This document shows, piece after piece, positions 27,446 through 36,294 of a stretch of DNA of 64,000 nucleotides. Origin of the DNA: Rhodococcus oxybenzonivorans (GTDB taxonomy: Bacteria > Actinomycetota > Actinomycetes > Mycobacteriales > Mycobacteriaceae); contig NZ_CP021354.1 of the NCBI RefSeq assembly GCF_003130705.1, positions 1,302,001 to 1,366,000 on the forward strand, in the 5' to 3' direction. Numbering within the stretch: the stretch's first letter is position 1; each line of letters begins with the position of its first letter. A program made the position numbers and the translations under genes. A model generated the notes under the pieces. It saw only the letters and a program-made list of their open reading frames with translations, did not search any database and had not been told where the DNA came from.

Positions 27446-28331
27446 CGCACTTGCCACACCGACAGATCTCGACGAGGCACCTGTCGTCGCCGATCCACTG
27501 CAGACCCGCGCAACGTCGCCCGCACCGGAGGTCCGGCCGGCGGCACCCAACGCCGCGAAGCGCGCCGGCGCGGTCGTGGGACCGGTCGCCTGGCGAATCC
27601 TCAAGCCTTCCATCGCGATCGTCGCGTTTCTCGCGCTGTGGGAGTTGGCGCCCCGAATCGGGTTGGTGGACGAGGTGTTTCTGCCACCGTTCAGTACGGT
27701 GGTCGAAGCCTTTCTCGACCTGGCCGCCAGCGGTGAACTGTGGCAGCACGTGTCGGCGAGTCTCTCGCGGGCTCTGATCGGCTTCTTCGTGGCAGTCGCG
27801 ATCGCGATCCCGCTGGGTATCGCGATCGCCTGGTACCGGCCGGTGTCGGACTTCCTGAACCCCATTCTCGAACTCTTCCGCAACACGGCCGCGCTGGCCC
27901 TGCTACCCGTCTTCATCCTGATCCTCGGCATCGGTGAGGAGTCGAAGATCGCGCTGGTGATCTACGCCTGCACCTTCCCCATTCTCCTCAACACGATTTC
28001 CGGTGTGCGCACCGTCGATCCGCTGTTGATCAAATCGGCTTCGTCGCTGGGATTGTCGCCGGTGCGCCTGTTCCAGAAGGTGGTGCTGCCCGCCGCTGTT
28101 CCCACCATCTTCACCGGTATCCGCATGGCGGCGGCATCCTCCATTCTCGTGCTGATCGCGGCTGAAATGGTGGGCGCCAAGGCCGGGCTCGGCTATCTGA
28201 TCACCGCCTCCCAGTTCAACTTCCAGATCCCCAACATGTACGCGGGCATCGTCGCGATCTCTGTTCTCGGGCTGTCCCTCAACGCGATTCTCGTGTTGAT
28301 CGAACGCAGGTTGTCGCGCTGGCGGGTCTGA
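27438..28331 (+). CDS. ABC transporter permease (SsuC/TauC type)
   Basis: This 297-residue BPD_transp_1 membrane protein has a ~45-residue hydrophilic N-terminus rich in Ala and Pro, then about six helices ('ILKPSIAIVAFLALWELAPRIG', 'RALIGFFVAVAIAIPLGIAIAWY'). The EAA-like cytoplasmic loop is 'SASSLGLSPVRLFQKVVLPAAVPTIFTGIRMA', which docks on the ATPase. The closing 'EMVGAKAGLGYLITASQFN' is typical of sulfonate/nitrate/taurine permeases. It forms the membrane channel of the importer and overlaps the ATPase gene by 8 bp. The monooxygenase gene follows after 35 bp. Confidence 0.95.
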   Translation: MSSALATPTDLDEAPVVADPLQTRATSPAPEVRPAAPNAAKRAGAVVGPVAWRILKPSIAIVAFLALWELAPRIGLVDEVFLPPFSTVVEAFLDLAASGELWQHVSASLSRALIGFFVAVAIAIPLGIAIAWYRPVSDFLNPILELFRNTAALALLPVFILILGIGEESKIALVIYACTFPILLNTISGVRTVDPLLIKSASSLGLSPVRLFQKVVLPAAVPTIFTGIRMAAASSILVLIAAEMVGAKAGLGYLITASQFNFQIPNMYAGIVAISVLGLSLNAILVLIERRLSRWRV

Positions 28332-28366
28332 TCGGCCTGCTGCTCATCTCGTAGAAAAGAAACTCG

Positions 28367-29731
28367 ATGTCACAAGGTTCCCAGCACTTCCATCTCAATG
28401 CCTTTCTCATGGGCGTGGGTCACCACGAGGCGGCGTGGCGGCATCCACGCACGGAGGCCCACCGGGTTCTGGACGTGAAGCACTTCCAGGAACTCGGGCG
28501 GATCGCGGAACGCGGCAAACTCGACTCCGTGTTCTTCGCCGACACCCTGGCAATCGGTCCGCGGCTCGAGCACAACACGCAGGCGATCTTCGAACCCGTC
28601 ACGCTGCTGTCGGCCATCGCCGTCGCCACCGAACACGTGGGACTGATCGCCACGGCGTCGACGAGTTACGGCGACCCCTACAGCTTGGCGCGGAAGTTCA
28701 CCTCTCTCGACCACATCAGCGGTGGCCGGGCGGGGTGGAACATCGTGACCTCGGCGGGCGCGGACGAGGCGGCGAACTTCGGCGTCGACGGGATCCCGGC
28801 GCACAGCGGAAGATACGAACGCGCAGCGGAATTCGTCGACGTGGCACTTGCGCTGTGGGACAGCTGGGAAGACGACGCCGTGGTGCTCGACCCGGACACC
28901 GGCCTGTTCGCCGACCCGGCAAAGGTCCACACGATCGACCACGATGGACCCCGCTTCCAGGTCAAGGGGCCGCTGAACTCCCCACGATCGGCGCAGGGGC
29001 GACCACTGCTGGTACAGGCCGGTTCTTCGGAGAGCGGTAAAGAGTTCGCCGCCCGGCACGCAGAGGCGGTCTTCACTGCGCAACGCACCCTCGCGCAAGG
29101 GCAGGAGTTCTACCGGGACCTGAAGGCGGGGGTGGTGAAGTACGGCCGCAATGCCGGCGATCTGAAGGTGCTGCCGGGTATCGTCCCGTTCATCGCAGAC
29201 ACCCAGGAGGAGGCGGAGGCGCTCGAACGGTCCTTCACCGACCTGATTTCACCCGCGTACTCGCTGCGTCAGCTGTCCACGATGCTCGGCGTCGACCTCA
29301 CCGAGCATTCCCTCGACGCCCCGCTCCCACCCTTGCCACCGCTCAACGAGATTCAGGGGAACAAGAGCCGGTACCAGCTGGTCAAGGATCTTGCCGAAGA
29401 CGGCTCGCTCACCGTGCGGCAACTGATCGGACTCCTCGGCGGCGGGCGTGGACACCGCACATTCGCCGGAACCCCCGAGCAGGTGGCGGACGAGTTGCAG
29501 ATCTGGTTCGAACAGGGTGCGGCGGACGGCTTCAACATCATGCCGCCGTACTTGCCGGGAGGTCTCGACGACTTCGTCGATCAGGTGGTTCCCATTCTCC
29601 AGGACCGCGGACTGTTTCGCACCGAGTACACCTCGACGACGTTGCGCGGTCACTATGGACTGGGCGAGGTCGGCAACCGGTTCGCACCCGGTGACGCGCT
29701 GGGCGGTGCCATCGGCGAAGCGAGCGCATGA
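28367..29731 (+). CDS. FMN-dependent monooxygenase, NtaA/SnaA/DszA family
   Basis: This 454-residue FMNH2-dependent oxygenase is closely related to the 3153-4451 protein, sharing 'LNAFLMGVGHHEAAWRHP', 'SLDHISGGRAGWNIVTS', 'EFVDVALALWDSWEDD', 'FADPAKV', 'GRPLLVQAGSSESG', and 'DGFNIMPP' with 'RGLFRTEY'. The family includes DszA (dibenzothiophene sulfone), SnaA and NtaA. Being in one operon with a sulfonate-type importer and downstream of a Cys leader, oxidative release of sulfur from an imported organosulfur compound is the best hypothesis. A flavin reductase must be supplied from elsewhere. Its last four bases overlap the MFS start. Confidence 0.93.
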   Translation: MSQGSQHFHLNAFLMGVGHHEAAWRHPRTEAHRVLDVKHFQELGRIAERGKLDSVFFADTLAIGPRLEHNTQAIFEPVTLLSAIAVATEHVGLIATASTSYGDPYSLARKFTSLDHISGGRAGWNIVTSAGADEAANFGVDGIPAHSGRYERAAEFVDVALALWDSWEDDAVVLDPDTGLFADPAKVHTIDHDGPRFQVKGPLNSPRSAQGRPLLVQAGSSESGKEFAARHAEAVFTAQRTLAQGQEFYRDLKAGVVKYGRNAGDLKVLPGIVPFIADTQEEAEALERSFTDLISPAYSLRQLSTMLGVDLTEHSLDAPLPPLPPLNEIQGNKSRYQLVKDLAEDGSLTVRQLIGLLGGGRGHRTFAGTPEQVADELQIWFEQGAADGFNIMPPYLPGGLDDFVDQVVPILQDRGLFRTEYTSTTLRGHYGLGEVGNRFAPGDALGGAIGEASA

Positions 29732-30954
29732 GCGGTCCGACCGGCCTCAAACCCTTTGTCACCACGGTCTTCGTCCCGGCCGCAATCTTCGGGATCGGCC
29801 AGGGCGCCGCGGCGCCGGTCATGGCCCTCACTGCACGCGATCTAGGTGCGTCGGTGGCGGTGGCGGGGCTGATCGTGGCGGTCGTCGGGCTCGGCGCCGT
29901 GCTCGGTGATCTGCCGGCCGGGCGGATCGTAGCCAGGTTCGGCGAGCGGCGGTCGATCATCGGGGGCAGCTCGGCCGTCGCCCTCGGCGTCCTGATCTGC
30001 TTGTTTGCGCCGACGCCGGGAGTTCTGGGTCTCGGCGCCCTGCTGACCGGGCTCGCCAACGCAGTATGGGGCCTGGCCCGGCAGAGCTATCTGGCCGAGG
30101 CCGTGCCGCTCGGGCTGAGGGCACGTGCCATGTCGTCGTTTGCGGCGATGTGGCGGCTCGGCTTCTTCGTCGGCCCGCTTCTCGGTGCCGCCGTGATCCT
30201 CGTCGTCGGCACGCGCGGCGGGTTCGTCGTCCAACTTGTCGGTGTCGTGTTGTCGGGGTGGCTGATGTCCCGCGTCCCCGATCCACCGAGTCGCACGGAT
30301 GGCCCGTTGAAGTCGCATGCCACGCTGCCCTCGATTCTGCGGGGGCACCGAAAGCTGTTGTCCACCCTTGGCGCCGGCTCGCTGCTGATGGGTGCGGGGC
30401 GAGCGTCTCGGGAAGCGGTGCTGCCGCTGTGGGCCGCCCACCTGGGACTCGACGCCGCCCAGGTGAGCCTGGTGTTCGGTGCCGGAGCGGCCGTCGACCT
30501 GCTGTGTTCGTATCCGGCCGGCCACTTCATGGACCGGTACGGCCGGAGATTCATCGCCGTACCCTCCCTGCTGGTGATCGGGGTGTCGTACCTGGCGTTG
30601 CCGTTCTCACACGATCTGGTGTCGATCGGTGCGGTCGCCGTCCTCATGGGGATCGGCAACGGACTCGGCAACGGCGTCATCATGACGCTCGGGGCCGACA
30701 TCGCCCCACCCGCGATCCGCGCCGAATTCCTCGCCGCCTGGCGACTGACCCACGACACCGGTATGTTCGCCGGGCCGTTGGGGGTGGGTGCGCTGGCCGC
30801 GGTGGTCCCGCTCGGGTTCGCCGTCGGTGCGATCGGCGGGGCTGCGCTGGTCGGTGCGAGCCTGCTGTTTCGCTTCATTCCCGTGTACTCGCCGTGGCCG
30901 CCTCGACCGAGCCGCGATCCGGGCTCCGTCGCCCTCGAGAAACAAGGGACCTAG
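29728..30954 (+). CDS. MFS transporter
   Basis: This 408-residue major facilitator has twelve predicted hydrophobic segments and the loop 2-3 motif 'GDLPAGRIVARFGERR' plus a matching 'HFMDRYGRRF' in the second half. ATG 29728 overlaps the monooxygenase stop (ATGA), so it is the last gene of the sulfonate-type operon. In such a place it may export the desulfonated carbon skeleton or a toxic product (sulfite or aldehyde), or import an additional substrate; direction cannot be told from sequence. It ends 35 bp from the convergent FtsX-type gene. Confidence 0.88.
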   Translation: MSGPTGLKPFVTTVFVPAAIFGIGQGAAAPVMALTARDLGASVAVAGLIVAVVGLGAVLGDLPAGRIVARFGERRSIIGGSSAVALGVLICLFAPTPGVLGLGALLTGLANAVWGLARQSYLAEAVPLGLRARAMSSFAAMWRLGFFVGPLLGAAVILVVGTRGGFVVQLVGVVLSGWLMSRVPDPPSRTDGPLKSHATLPSILRGHRKLLSTLGAGSLLMGAGRASREAVLPLWAAHLGLDAAQVSLVFGAGAAVDLLCSYPAGHFMDRYGRRFIAVPSLLVIGVSYLALPFSHDLVSIGAVAVLMGIGNGLGNGVIMTLGADIAPPAIRAEFLAAWRLTHDTGMFAGPLGVGALAAVVPLGFAVGAIGGAALVGASLLFRFIPVYSPWPPRPSRDPGSVALEKQGT

Positions 30955-30989
30955 GACTCGGCCGGGCTCGGTGAGGCGGCTCCGGGGAG

Positions 30990-33440
30990 TTAACCGGCCA
31001 TGGCCGATACCGGCGAGATCGCCCCGGCACGCCTGGCGGGAAGCAGTGCCGCAATCATCCCGCAGACCCCGCCGATCAACACGATGGCGAAGAGCTGCAC
31101 CCACGGGATTCCGCTGAGCACCACATCGTCGTAACCGAAAACCGATGCAGTTCCGGCGGTTCCGAAGACCAGACCGAACACGACGCCCATTCCGGACGCC
31201 ACACCGGCCACCAGGAGAGCTTCCCAGATCAACATTGCGCGTACTCCCTTTCTCGTCAGGCCGAGTGCTCGAAGCAGTCCCGATTCACGACGCCGTTCGA
31301 GGACGGACAGTGCCATCGTGTTACCGACGCCGATGAGAGCGATCAGCACAGCTACCGACAGCAGGCCCGCGACCACCATGAGCATGGTGTCGAACACCGA
31401 ATCGATAGCCCCGCGCATCGCGATCATGCCTTGGACTTCGCTTCCGGGCGCCAGCTCACGGGCAAGTTCCGTCACCTGGTCGGTCGCCGCCAGCGACTGA
31501 TCGTCGGAGTTGCCCTCCGACAGACGAATCCAGTACGCGTCGATCACCGGGGACGATGCCGACACCGCCATATCGGTGTGATCGAGGAGAGCCGGCTGAC
31601 CGTCCCGGCCCTCTACCACCGTGACTGTGACGTCGCCGCGATCACCTCGGACCGTCGCCGTGTCTCCAGGGCTCAGACCGTTGTCCCGCAGTCCGGCGGG
31701 AGAAAGCACCAGCCGTCCCGGTGAGGGAAGGGTGATCGGGGTACGCAGCACGGACTGCGCGGCACTGCCCGACACCCCGAAGGCCTCCAGTTCGCCACGG
31801 CCATCGATGACCAGGTCGGCACGCTCGAGCGCCGAAACCCCCGACACACCCGTTGTTGCCGTGATCCGCGGGCCCAACGCCGGTGGAAGTCCTCGGTTCC
31901 CTGCGCTGCTGACCATCACGTCCACCGGAAACTGCTCGTCCATCGCGGCGGGGGCCGACGATTTCACTGTCGCGATCCCCACCACCAAGGTGCTGGTCAG
32001 CGCCACACCGATCAACAGAGCGGTGACTGTGGCGGCGGTCCGGCGCGGATTCCGGCCTGCGTTGCCCGCGGCGAGCTCGCCGACCGGACCTGCCAGCCGT
32101 GCCAGAACGATGCCCGTCCGGCTGATCAGCGCCGGCACCATCGTAGTGCTCAGTGCCGCGATGCCGAGGAACGAGAGTAATCCGCCCACAGTGGCTGCCG
32201 GAACTTGCTGTACGAGTACGCCTACCACGGTCATCGCAATTCCGGCGGCCAGCATCACGAGGCCGAGAACCCTGCGGCCGAGTGACATTCGCGCACTCTC
32301 CGGCTTTGCGTCCATCGGTTGCAGCGCTGCGAGTGGCGACAGTCTGGTCGCCGCCCGTCCGGGGGCAGACGCTGCCACCATGGTCATCACGATCCCCACT
32401 GCTACACCGAGCGCGACCGACAGAGGATCGACATGCAACATCGACAGCGGGATCGGTGCATCCGCCGCCGTGGCTACCCGTCCGACCACCCAGGCCAACG
32501 CGATCCCGACGCCGGCGCCGAGAACGGACGCGATGATCCCTACTGCGGCCGCCTCCGTCCGGATACTGCGGCGCACCTGTGATGCGGTTGCACCGACACA
32601 GCGCAGGAGCGCAAGCTCCTGGGTCCGCGCCGCGAGCAGCACTGCGAAGGTATTGGCGATCACGAGCGCCGCGACAACGACCGCGATGGCGCCGAAGGAC
32701 AGGAGGATGGTACTCAGTACCTCGGCCTGGCCGAGATACTGTCCTGCAGCGTCTTTCGTAGCTGCGGCTCCGGTAGTCACGGTCGAGTCGGCGGGCAGGG
32801 CCTCGCGGATACGGGTGGCCAGCTCCCGCTGTGACAGGGACCCGTCACCGGCGATGCGTACCTCGTGGGTGGCGGCCTCACCGGCCCACTGAATCAGCTG
32901 GGCAGGTGTCGCGAAGACCGTGGTGCCGCGCATTCGCTGCGCTGTTCCGGAGAGGTCGACCAGCCCGACGACGCGCACACTGGTGGTCACACCGTCGCTC
33001 GCGTCGAGTGCGGTCACCGTGATCTCCGAGCCGACAGGGATTCCGGCGTCCTTACTCACCAGCGCCTCGCCGAGTCCCCTGGGCAGTTCTCCGTCGGAGA
33101 CCTGCTGCCACCGCAACACACTGTCGTCCGCGATCGACACGGCGTCACCGTAGGACTTTCCGTCGATCGCGGAATCGACACGGACAGAGGCGCTCACGTC
33201 ATCGGTTGTCGCGGCGACGCCGGGGATCCGGGCGAGGTCGGCCGCCCTGGCGCCCGGCCCGGAAGCGACCGCGTCGGTGCCCTGATACTGCACGGCGAGC
33301 GAGTTGTCGATTCCGGTGCCGACGGTGGAGTTCAAGGTCAGCGTCGCCACGATGTACCCGACGGCGATGACCACCGCGAGAATCGAGGCCACATACCGGC
33401 CCGCGTGCGCCCGGGCCTGCGCCAAAGCCAGCTCCCTCAT
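30990..33440 (-). CDS. FtsX-like ABC transporter permease (large)
   Basis: This 816-residue membrane protein has one N-terminal helix ('YVASILAVVIAVGYIVATLTL'), a periplasmic MacB-type domain, three helices ('ILLSFGAIAVVVAALVIANTFAVLLAARTQELALLRCVG'), a second copy of the same arrangement, and a final helix near the C-terminus. This double FtsX/MacB-core layout is that of actinobacterial mechanotransmission ABC systems, which move antibiotics, peptides or lipids or signal envelope stress. The ATG overlaps the ATPase stop by 4 bp (33437-33440). It is the terminal gene after HK-RR-ATPase on the same strand. Confidence 0.92.
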   Translation of the reverse strand: MRELALAQARAHAGRYVASILAVVIAVGYIVATLTLNSTVGTGIDNSLAVQYQGTDAVASGPGARAADLARIPGVAATTDDVSASVRVDSAIDGKSYGDAVSIADDSVLRWQQVSDGELPRGLGEALVSKDAGIPVGSEITVTALDASDGVTTSVRVVGLVDLSGTAQRMRGTTVFATPAQLIQWAGEAATHEVRIAGDGSLSQRELATRIREALPADSTVTTGAAATKDAAGQYLGQAEVLSTILLSFGAIAVVVAALVIANTFAVLLAARTQELALLRCVGATASQVRRSIRTEAAAVGIIASVLGAGVGIALAWVVGRVATAADAPIPLSMLHVDPLSVALGVAVGIVMTMVAASAPGRAATRLSPLAALQPMDAKPESARMSLGRRVLGLVMLAAGIAMTVVGVLVQQVPAATVGGLLSFLGIAALSTTMVPALISRTGIVLARLAGPVGELAAGNAGRNPRRTAATVTALLIGVALTSTLVVGIATVKSSAPAAMDEQFPVDVMVSSAGNRGLPPALGPRITATTGVSGVSALERADLVIDGRGELEAFGVSGSAAQSVLRTPITLPSPGRLVLSPAGLRDNGLSPGDTATVRGDRGDVTVTVVEGRDGQPALLDHTDMAVSASSPVIDAYWIRLSEGNSDDQSLAATDQVTELARELAPGSEVQGMIAMRGAIDSVFDTMLMVVAGLLSVAVLIALIGVGNTMALSVLERRRESGLLRALGLTRKGVRAMLIWEALLVAGVASGMGVVFGLVFGTAGTASVFGYDDVVLSGIPWVQLFAIVLIGGVCGMIAALLPARRAGAISPVSAMAG

Positions 33441-34186
33441 CGTCGCACCGCCGCGAGGTCGTTCGCGCCGAGTGCACGCATCGACGCGATCACGGAATCT
33501 ACGGTCGGCCGGAGAATGTCACCGGCGATCAGACCGTCTGCGATGAGAACCACCCGGTCCGCATACGACGCGGCAACCGGGTCGTGCGTCACCATCACCA
33601 CCGTCTGCGACGTCTCCCGCACGCACGTTCGCAGGAGCCCGAGAACCTCTGTGCCGGAGTGTGAATCGAGGTTTCCGGTCGGCTCGTCGGCGAAGACGAC
33701 GTCGGGCTGCGGAAGCAGAGCGCGCGCCACAGCCACCCGCTGCTGTTGCCCGCCCGACAACTCGTGGGGGAGATGATCGAGCCGGTGCGTGAGCCCGAGC
33801 TTGGCGACCACTTCCGCCATCCACTGCGGCGACGGGGTGCTGCCCGCCAGGCGCATCGGCAACATCATGTTGGCTCGCGCGCTCAGAACCGGCAGGAGAT
33901 TGAATGCCTGGAACACGAATCCGATCCGCTCACGCCGCAGTTCGGTCAGCTCCCCATCCCCCAACCCGGTCACCTCGGTGTCGCCGAGAAACACGCGGCC
34001 GGCCGACACCGTGTCCAGTCCGGCCAGGCAGTGCATCAGCGTCGACTTGCCGGAACCCGACGGACCCATGATGGCGGTGAATGCGCCTCGCTCGAAGTCG
34101 ACGTCCACCCCGCCCAGCGCCCGCACCGCTGTCTCACCCGTGCCGTATACCTTCGTTACCCCGCTCGCGCGGACCGCAGCCTGCAT
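33437..34186 (-). CDS. ABC transporter ATPase (MacB/LolD type)
   Basis: This 249-residue ATPase has Walker A 'GPSGSGKST', 'GFVFQAFNLLPVLSARANMMLP' at the Q-loop, the signature 'LSGGQQQRVAVARALL', Walker B 'VVFADEPTGNLD', and the H-loop 'VMVTHDP'. The 'DEPTGNLDS' motif is diagnostic of the MacB/LolD/BceA subfamily that pairs with FtsX-like permeases. I chose ATG 34186 because a GGAGG lies just before it; two in-frame ATGs at 34219-34222 lack an SD. The stop overlaps the permease start. A two-component system lies 140 bp upstream on the same strand. Confidence 0.93.
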   Translation of the reverse strand: MQAAVRASGVTKVYGTGETAVRALGGVDVDFERGAFTAIMGPSGSGKSTLMHCLAGLDTVSAGRVFLGDTEVTGLGDGELTELRRERIGFVFQAFNLLPVLSARANMMLPMRLAGSTPSPQWMAEVVAKLGLTHRLDHLPHELSGGQQQRVAVARALLPQPDVVFADEPTGNLDSHSGTEVLGLLRTCVRETSQTVVMVTHDPVAASYADRVVLIADGLIAGDILRPTVDSVIASMRALGANDLAAVRR

Positions 34187-34325
34187 CGTCGTCCCCACCT
34201 CCGTGTTGGTCCTTGTCATCACGGAATCGACGTTATTGCAGGTGAAGCGGTGTGCGCGTCGGAGCGCGGAGCCATCTTCCGGCCGCGGCCGTCATCCTCC
34301 GGTAGGACGACGTGGGCCCCCAGCG

Positions 34326-35018
34326 TCAGTCCTCGGTACCGAGAAGGTCCGAGCGGCGCACCAAGCCGACCTGGAATGCGAACACCACCGCTTGCACCCT
34401 GTCTCGTGAGTGCGTTTTCGACAGAACGCGTCCCACATGCGTCTTCACGGTGGTCTCCGATATGTGGAGCTGCGCCGCAATTTCCGTATTGGACAGCCCA
34501 TACGCCATGGCCTCGAGAACCTCCACCTCACGGCGTGTGAGTTCCTCCGGAAGCTGTGCGCGGTCCATCGAATCCTCGAGTAACGGCCCCACGTGCTGTA
34601 GTAGGCGGCGAGTGGCCCGTGCCTCGATCACGGCGTCACCCCGGTGCACCGTCCGGATACCGTCGAGCAACTGTTCCGGTGGAACGTCTTTGAGGAGAAA
34701 GCCGCTCGCCCCCGCCCGGATTGCGGACAAGACATATTCGTCGTTGTCGAACGTGGTGAGTACCACCACTTTCGGCGCATCTTCTGCGGCCAGCAGCTGG
34801 CGGGTGGTTTCGATGCCGTCCATGCGCGGCATCTGCACATCCATCAGGACGACATCGACGCGACGTGCCGCGAGTTCGGTGAGCGCCTGACGCCCGTCCG
34901 ACGCCTCGACTACCACCGACAGGTCCGGCTGCGAATCGATGACCAACCGGAATCCCGCGCGGACCAGTTGCTGGTCGTCGATCAGCGCAACATCGATGCG
35001 GCCGCCGTGTTCGTCCAT
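34326..35018 (-). CDS. NarL/LuxR-family response regulator
   Basis: This 230-residue two-component regulator has a receiver domain with the acidic pocket 'LIDDQQLVRAGF', the phospho-accepting Asp in 'VVLMDVQMPRMDG' (about residue 58), and the Lys in 'GFLLKDVPPE'. The C-terminal LuxR-type helix-turn-helix is 'LTRREVEVLEAMAYGLSNTEIAAQLHISETTVKTHV'. It is 9 bp downstream of its cognate histidine kinase. The ABC ATPase and permease genes come next on the strand, so their transcription is the likely output. Confidence 0.95.
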   Translation of the reverse strand: MDEHGGRIDVALIDDQQLVRAGFRLVIDSQPDLSVVVEASDGRQALTELAARRVDVVLMDVQMPRMDGIETTRQLLAAEDAPKVVVLTTFDNDEYVLSAIRAGASGFLLKDVPPEQLLDGIRTVHRGDAVIEARATRRLLQHVGPLLEDSMDRAQLPEELTRREVEVLEAMAYGLSNTEIAAQLHISETTVKTHVGRVLSKTHSRDRVQAVVFAFQVGLVRRSDLLGTED

Positions 35019-35027
35019 GCACTCACC

Positions 35028-36206
35028 CTAGGTGTTTCCGTGAGGGAGGACGGCGCGGACCCGAAAGCCGCCACCAGGTTTGGGACCAGCCGTCACCCGG
35101 CCGCCGTGAAGTCGTGCGCGCTCCGTCATCCCGATCAAGCCCTGCCCTCCTGCGGAGGGTTCGATGAGTGCCGCCGAAACGCCCCGGCCGTCGTCCACGA
35201 CAGTGACAACCAGTTCGTGCTCGGTCCAGCTCATTTCGACGTCGGCGTGCGCCCCCGGTCCGGCGTGCTTGAGCACGTTGGTCAGCGACTCCTGCACGAT
35301 CCGGTACGCGGTCAGACTCGTTCCCGGTGGCAGTTCCCGCGGGTTACCTTCGATCTGCAGGTGCACGTCCACCCCACTTCTGCGAAGGTCTGCGACGAGC
35401 GACTCGATATCCGACGCACCGGGGATCATGGCGAAGTCCCGGGGTCGGTCCTCCCGCAACACAGACAGCAGGGCCCGCATATCCGTCAGCGCTTGCCTGC
35501 CTGTGGCGGCGATCGTCTCCAGCGCAGCGACAGCCGCTGCGGGATCCTGGGCGGCCCCGTACCGCCCACCGTCGGCCTGAGCGATGACCACGGTCAGCGA
35601 GTGGGCGACGATATCGTGCATCTCCCGGGCAATCCGCGTGCGCTCGGTGATGGTGGCGATCTCGGCTTCCTGTTCCCGTTCGAGTTCGAGGAGCCGAGCT
35701 CGCTCCGCCAGCCCCTCGAGTTCCTTCATCCGAACCCGGCGCAGGTCACCGAACGCCCACACCGCGAGGACGAAGACGATGAAGGCGAGGGAGTTGTACA
35801 CGAGTATCTCGGACGACTTGCTGTCGGAGAAGTACTTCACCGTCGCGCCCACAGCCCCGACCATGGCGAGACCGAGCGCAGTGAAACTGCTCCAACGCGG
35901 ACCGTAGGCGGCGAAAGCGTAGAGCGCGATGGGGACCGCGACTACGGACAGCAAGAGGGTGTGTGCGATCACGACAAGATGCAGCACGGAGAACGCGGCG
36001 ATGACGAAACCCGACACCACCGTGTGCGAACGACGCCACGCCAGCGGCACCGTCATCCCCAGGGAGACGACCACCGCGGCCACGCTCGCCTCCGCCGCGG
36101 TCAGGAGACTGAGGACGGTGACGACGCCGGCAACGCACACGTCGATTCCGCGGCTGTGTTTCGCGCTCCATCGGTACCACTGTTCGGTCGAAGGAAAGCG
36201 GGCCAT
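35028..36206 (-). CDS. HPK7-type sensor histidine kinase
   Basis: This 392-residue kinase has several N-terminal transmembrane helices (about residues 25-140) without a large external domain, a coiled-coil segment ('LEGLAERARLLELEREQEAEI'), the HisKA_3 phospho-acceptor 'RIAREMHDIVAHSLTVVIAQADGG', and the ATPase with 'IVQESLTNVLKHAG' (N box), 'VVDDGRGV' and 'GQGLIGMTERARLHGG'. This DesK/LiaS-like architecture often senses envelope perturbation through the membrane. ATG 36206 avoids a positively charged extension upstream. It forms a pair with the regulator at 34326-35018. Confidence 0.94.
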   Translation of the reverse strand: MARFPSTEQWYRWSAKHSRGIDVCVAGVVTVLSLLTAAEASVAAVVVSLGMTVPLAWRRSHTVVSGFVIAAFSVLHLVVIAHTLLLSVVAVPIALYAFAAYGPRWSSFTALGLAMVGAVGATVKYFSDSKSSEILVYNSLAFIVFVLAVWAFGDLRRVRMKELEGLAERARLLELEREQEAEIATITERTRIAREMHDIVAHSLTVVIAQADGGRYGAAQDPAAAVAALETIAATGRQALTDMRALLSVLREDRPRDFAMIPGASDIESLVADLRRSGVDVHLQIEGNPRELPPGTSLTAYRIVQESLTNVLKHAGPGAHADVEMSWTEHELVVTVVDDGRGVSAALIEPSAGGQGLIGMTERARLHGGRVTAGPKPGGGFRVRAVLPHGNT

Positions 36207-36294
36207 GCTGTGACGGTAGCGCCTGTTCAGACGATCGGGCCGCGGGTGGCGCCGCACCCTGCAGGACTACCCGGACTGTGGGTACATTCTTCTC

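Noticed and set aside
34186..34222. Upstream ATGs as the start of the MacB-type ATPase
   Set aside because: They lack a Shine-Dalgarno, whereas ATG 34186 has GGAGG at the right distance and gives the normal N-terminus.
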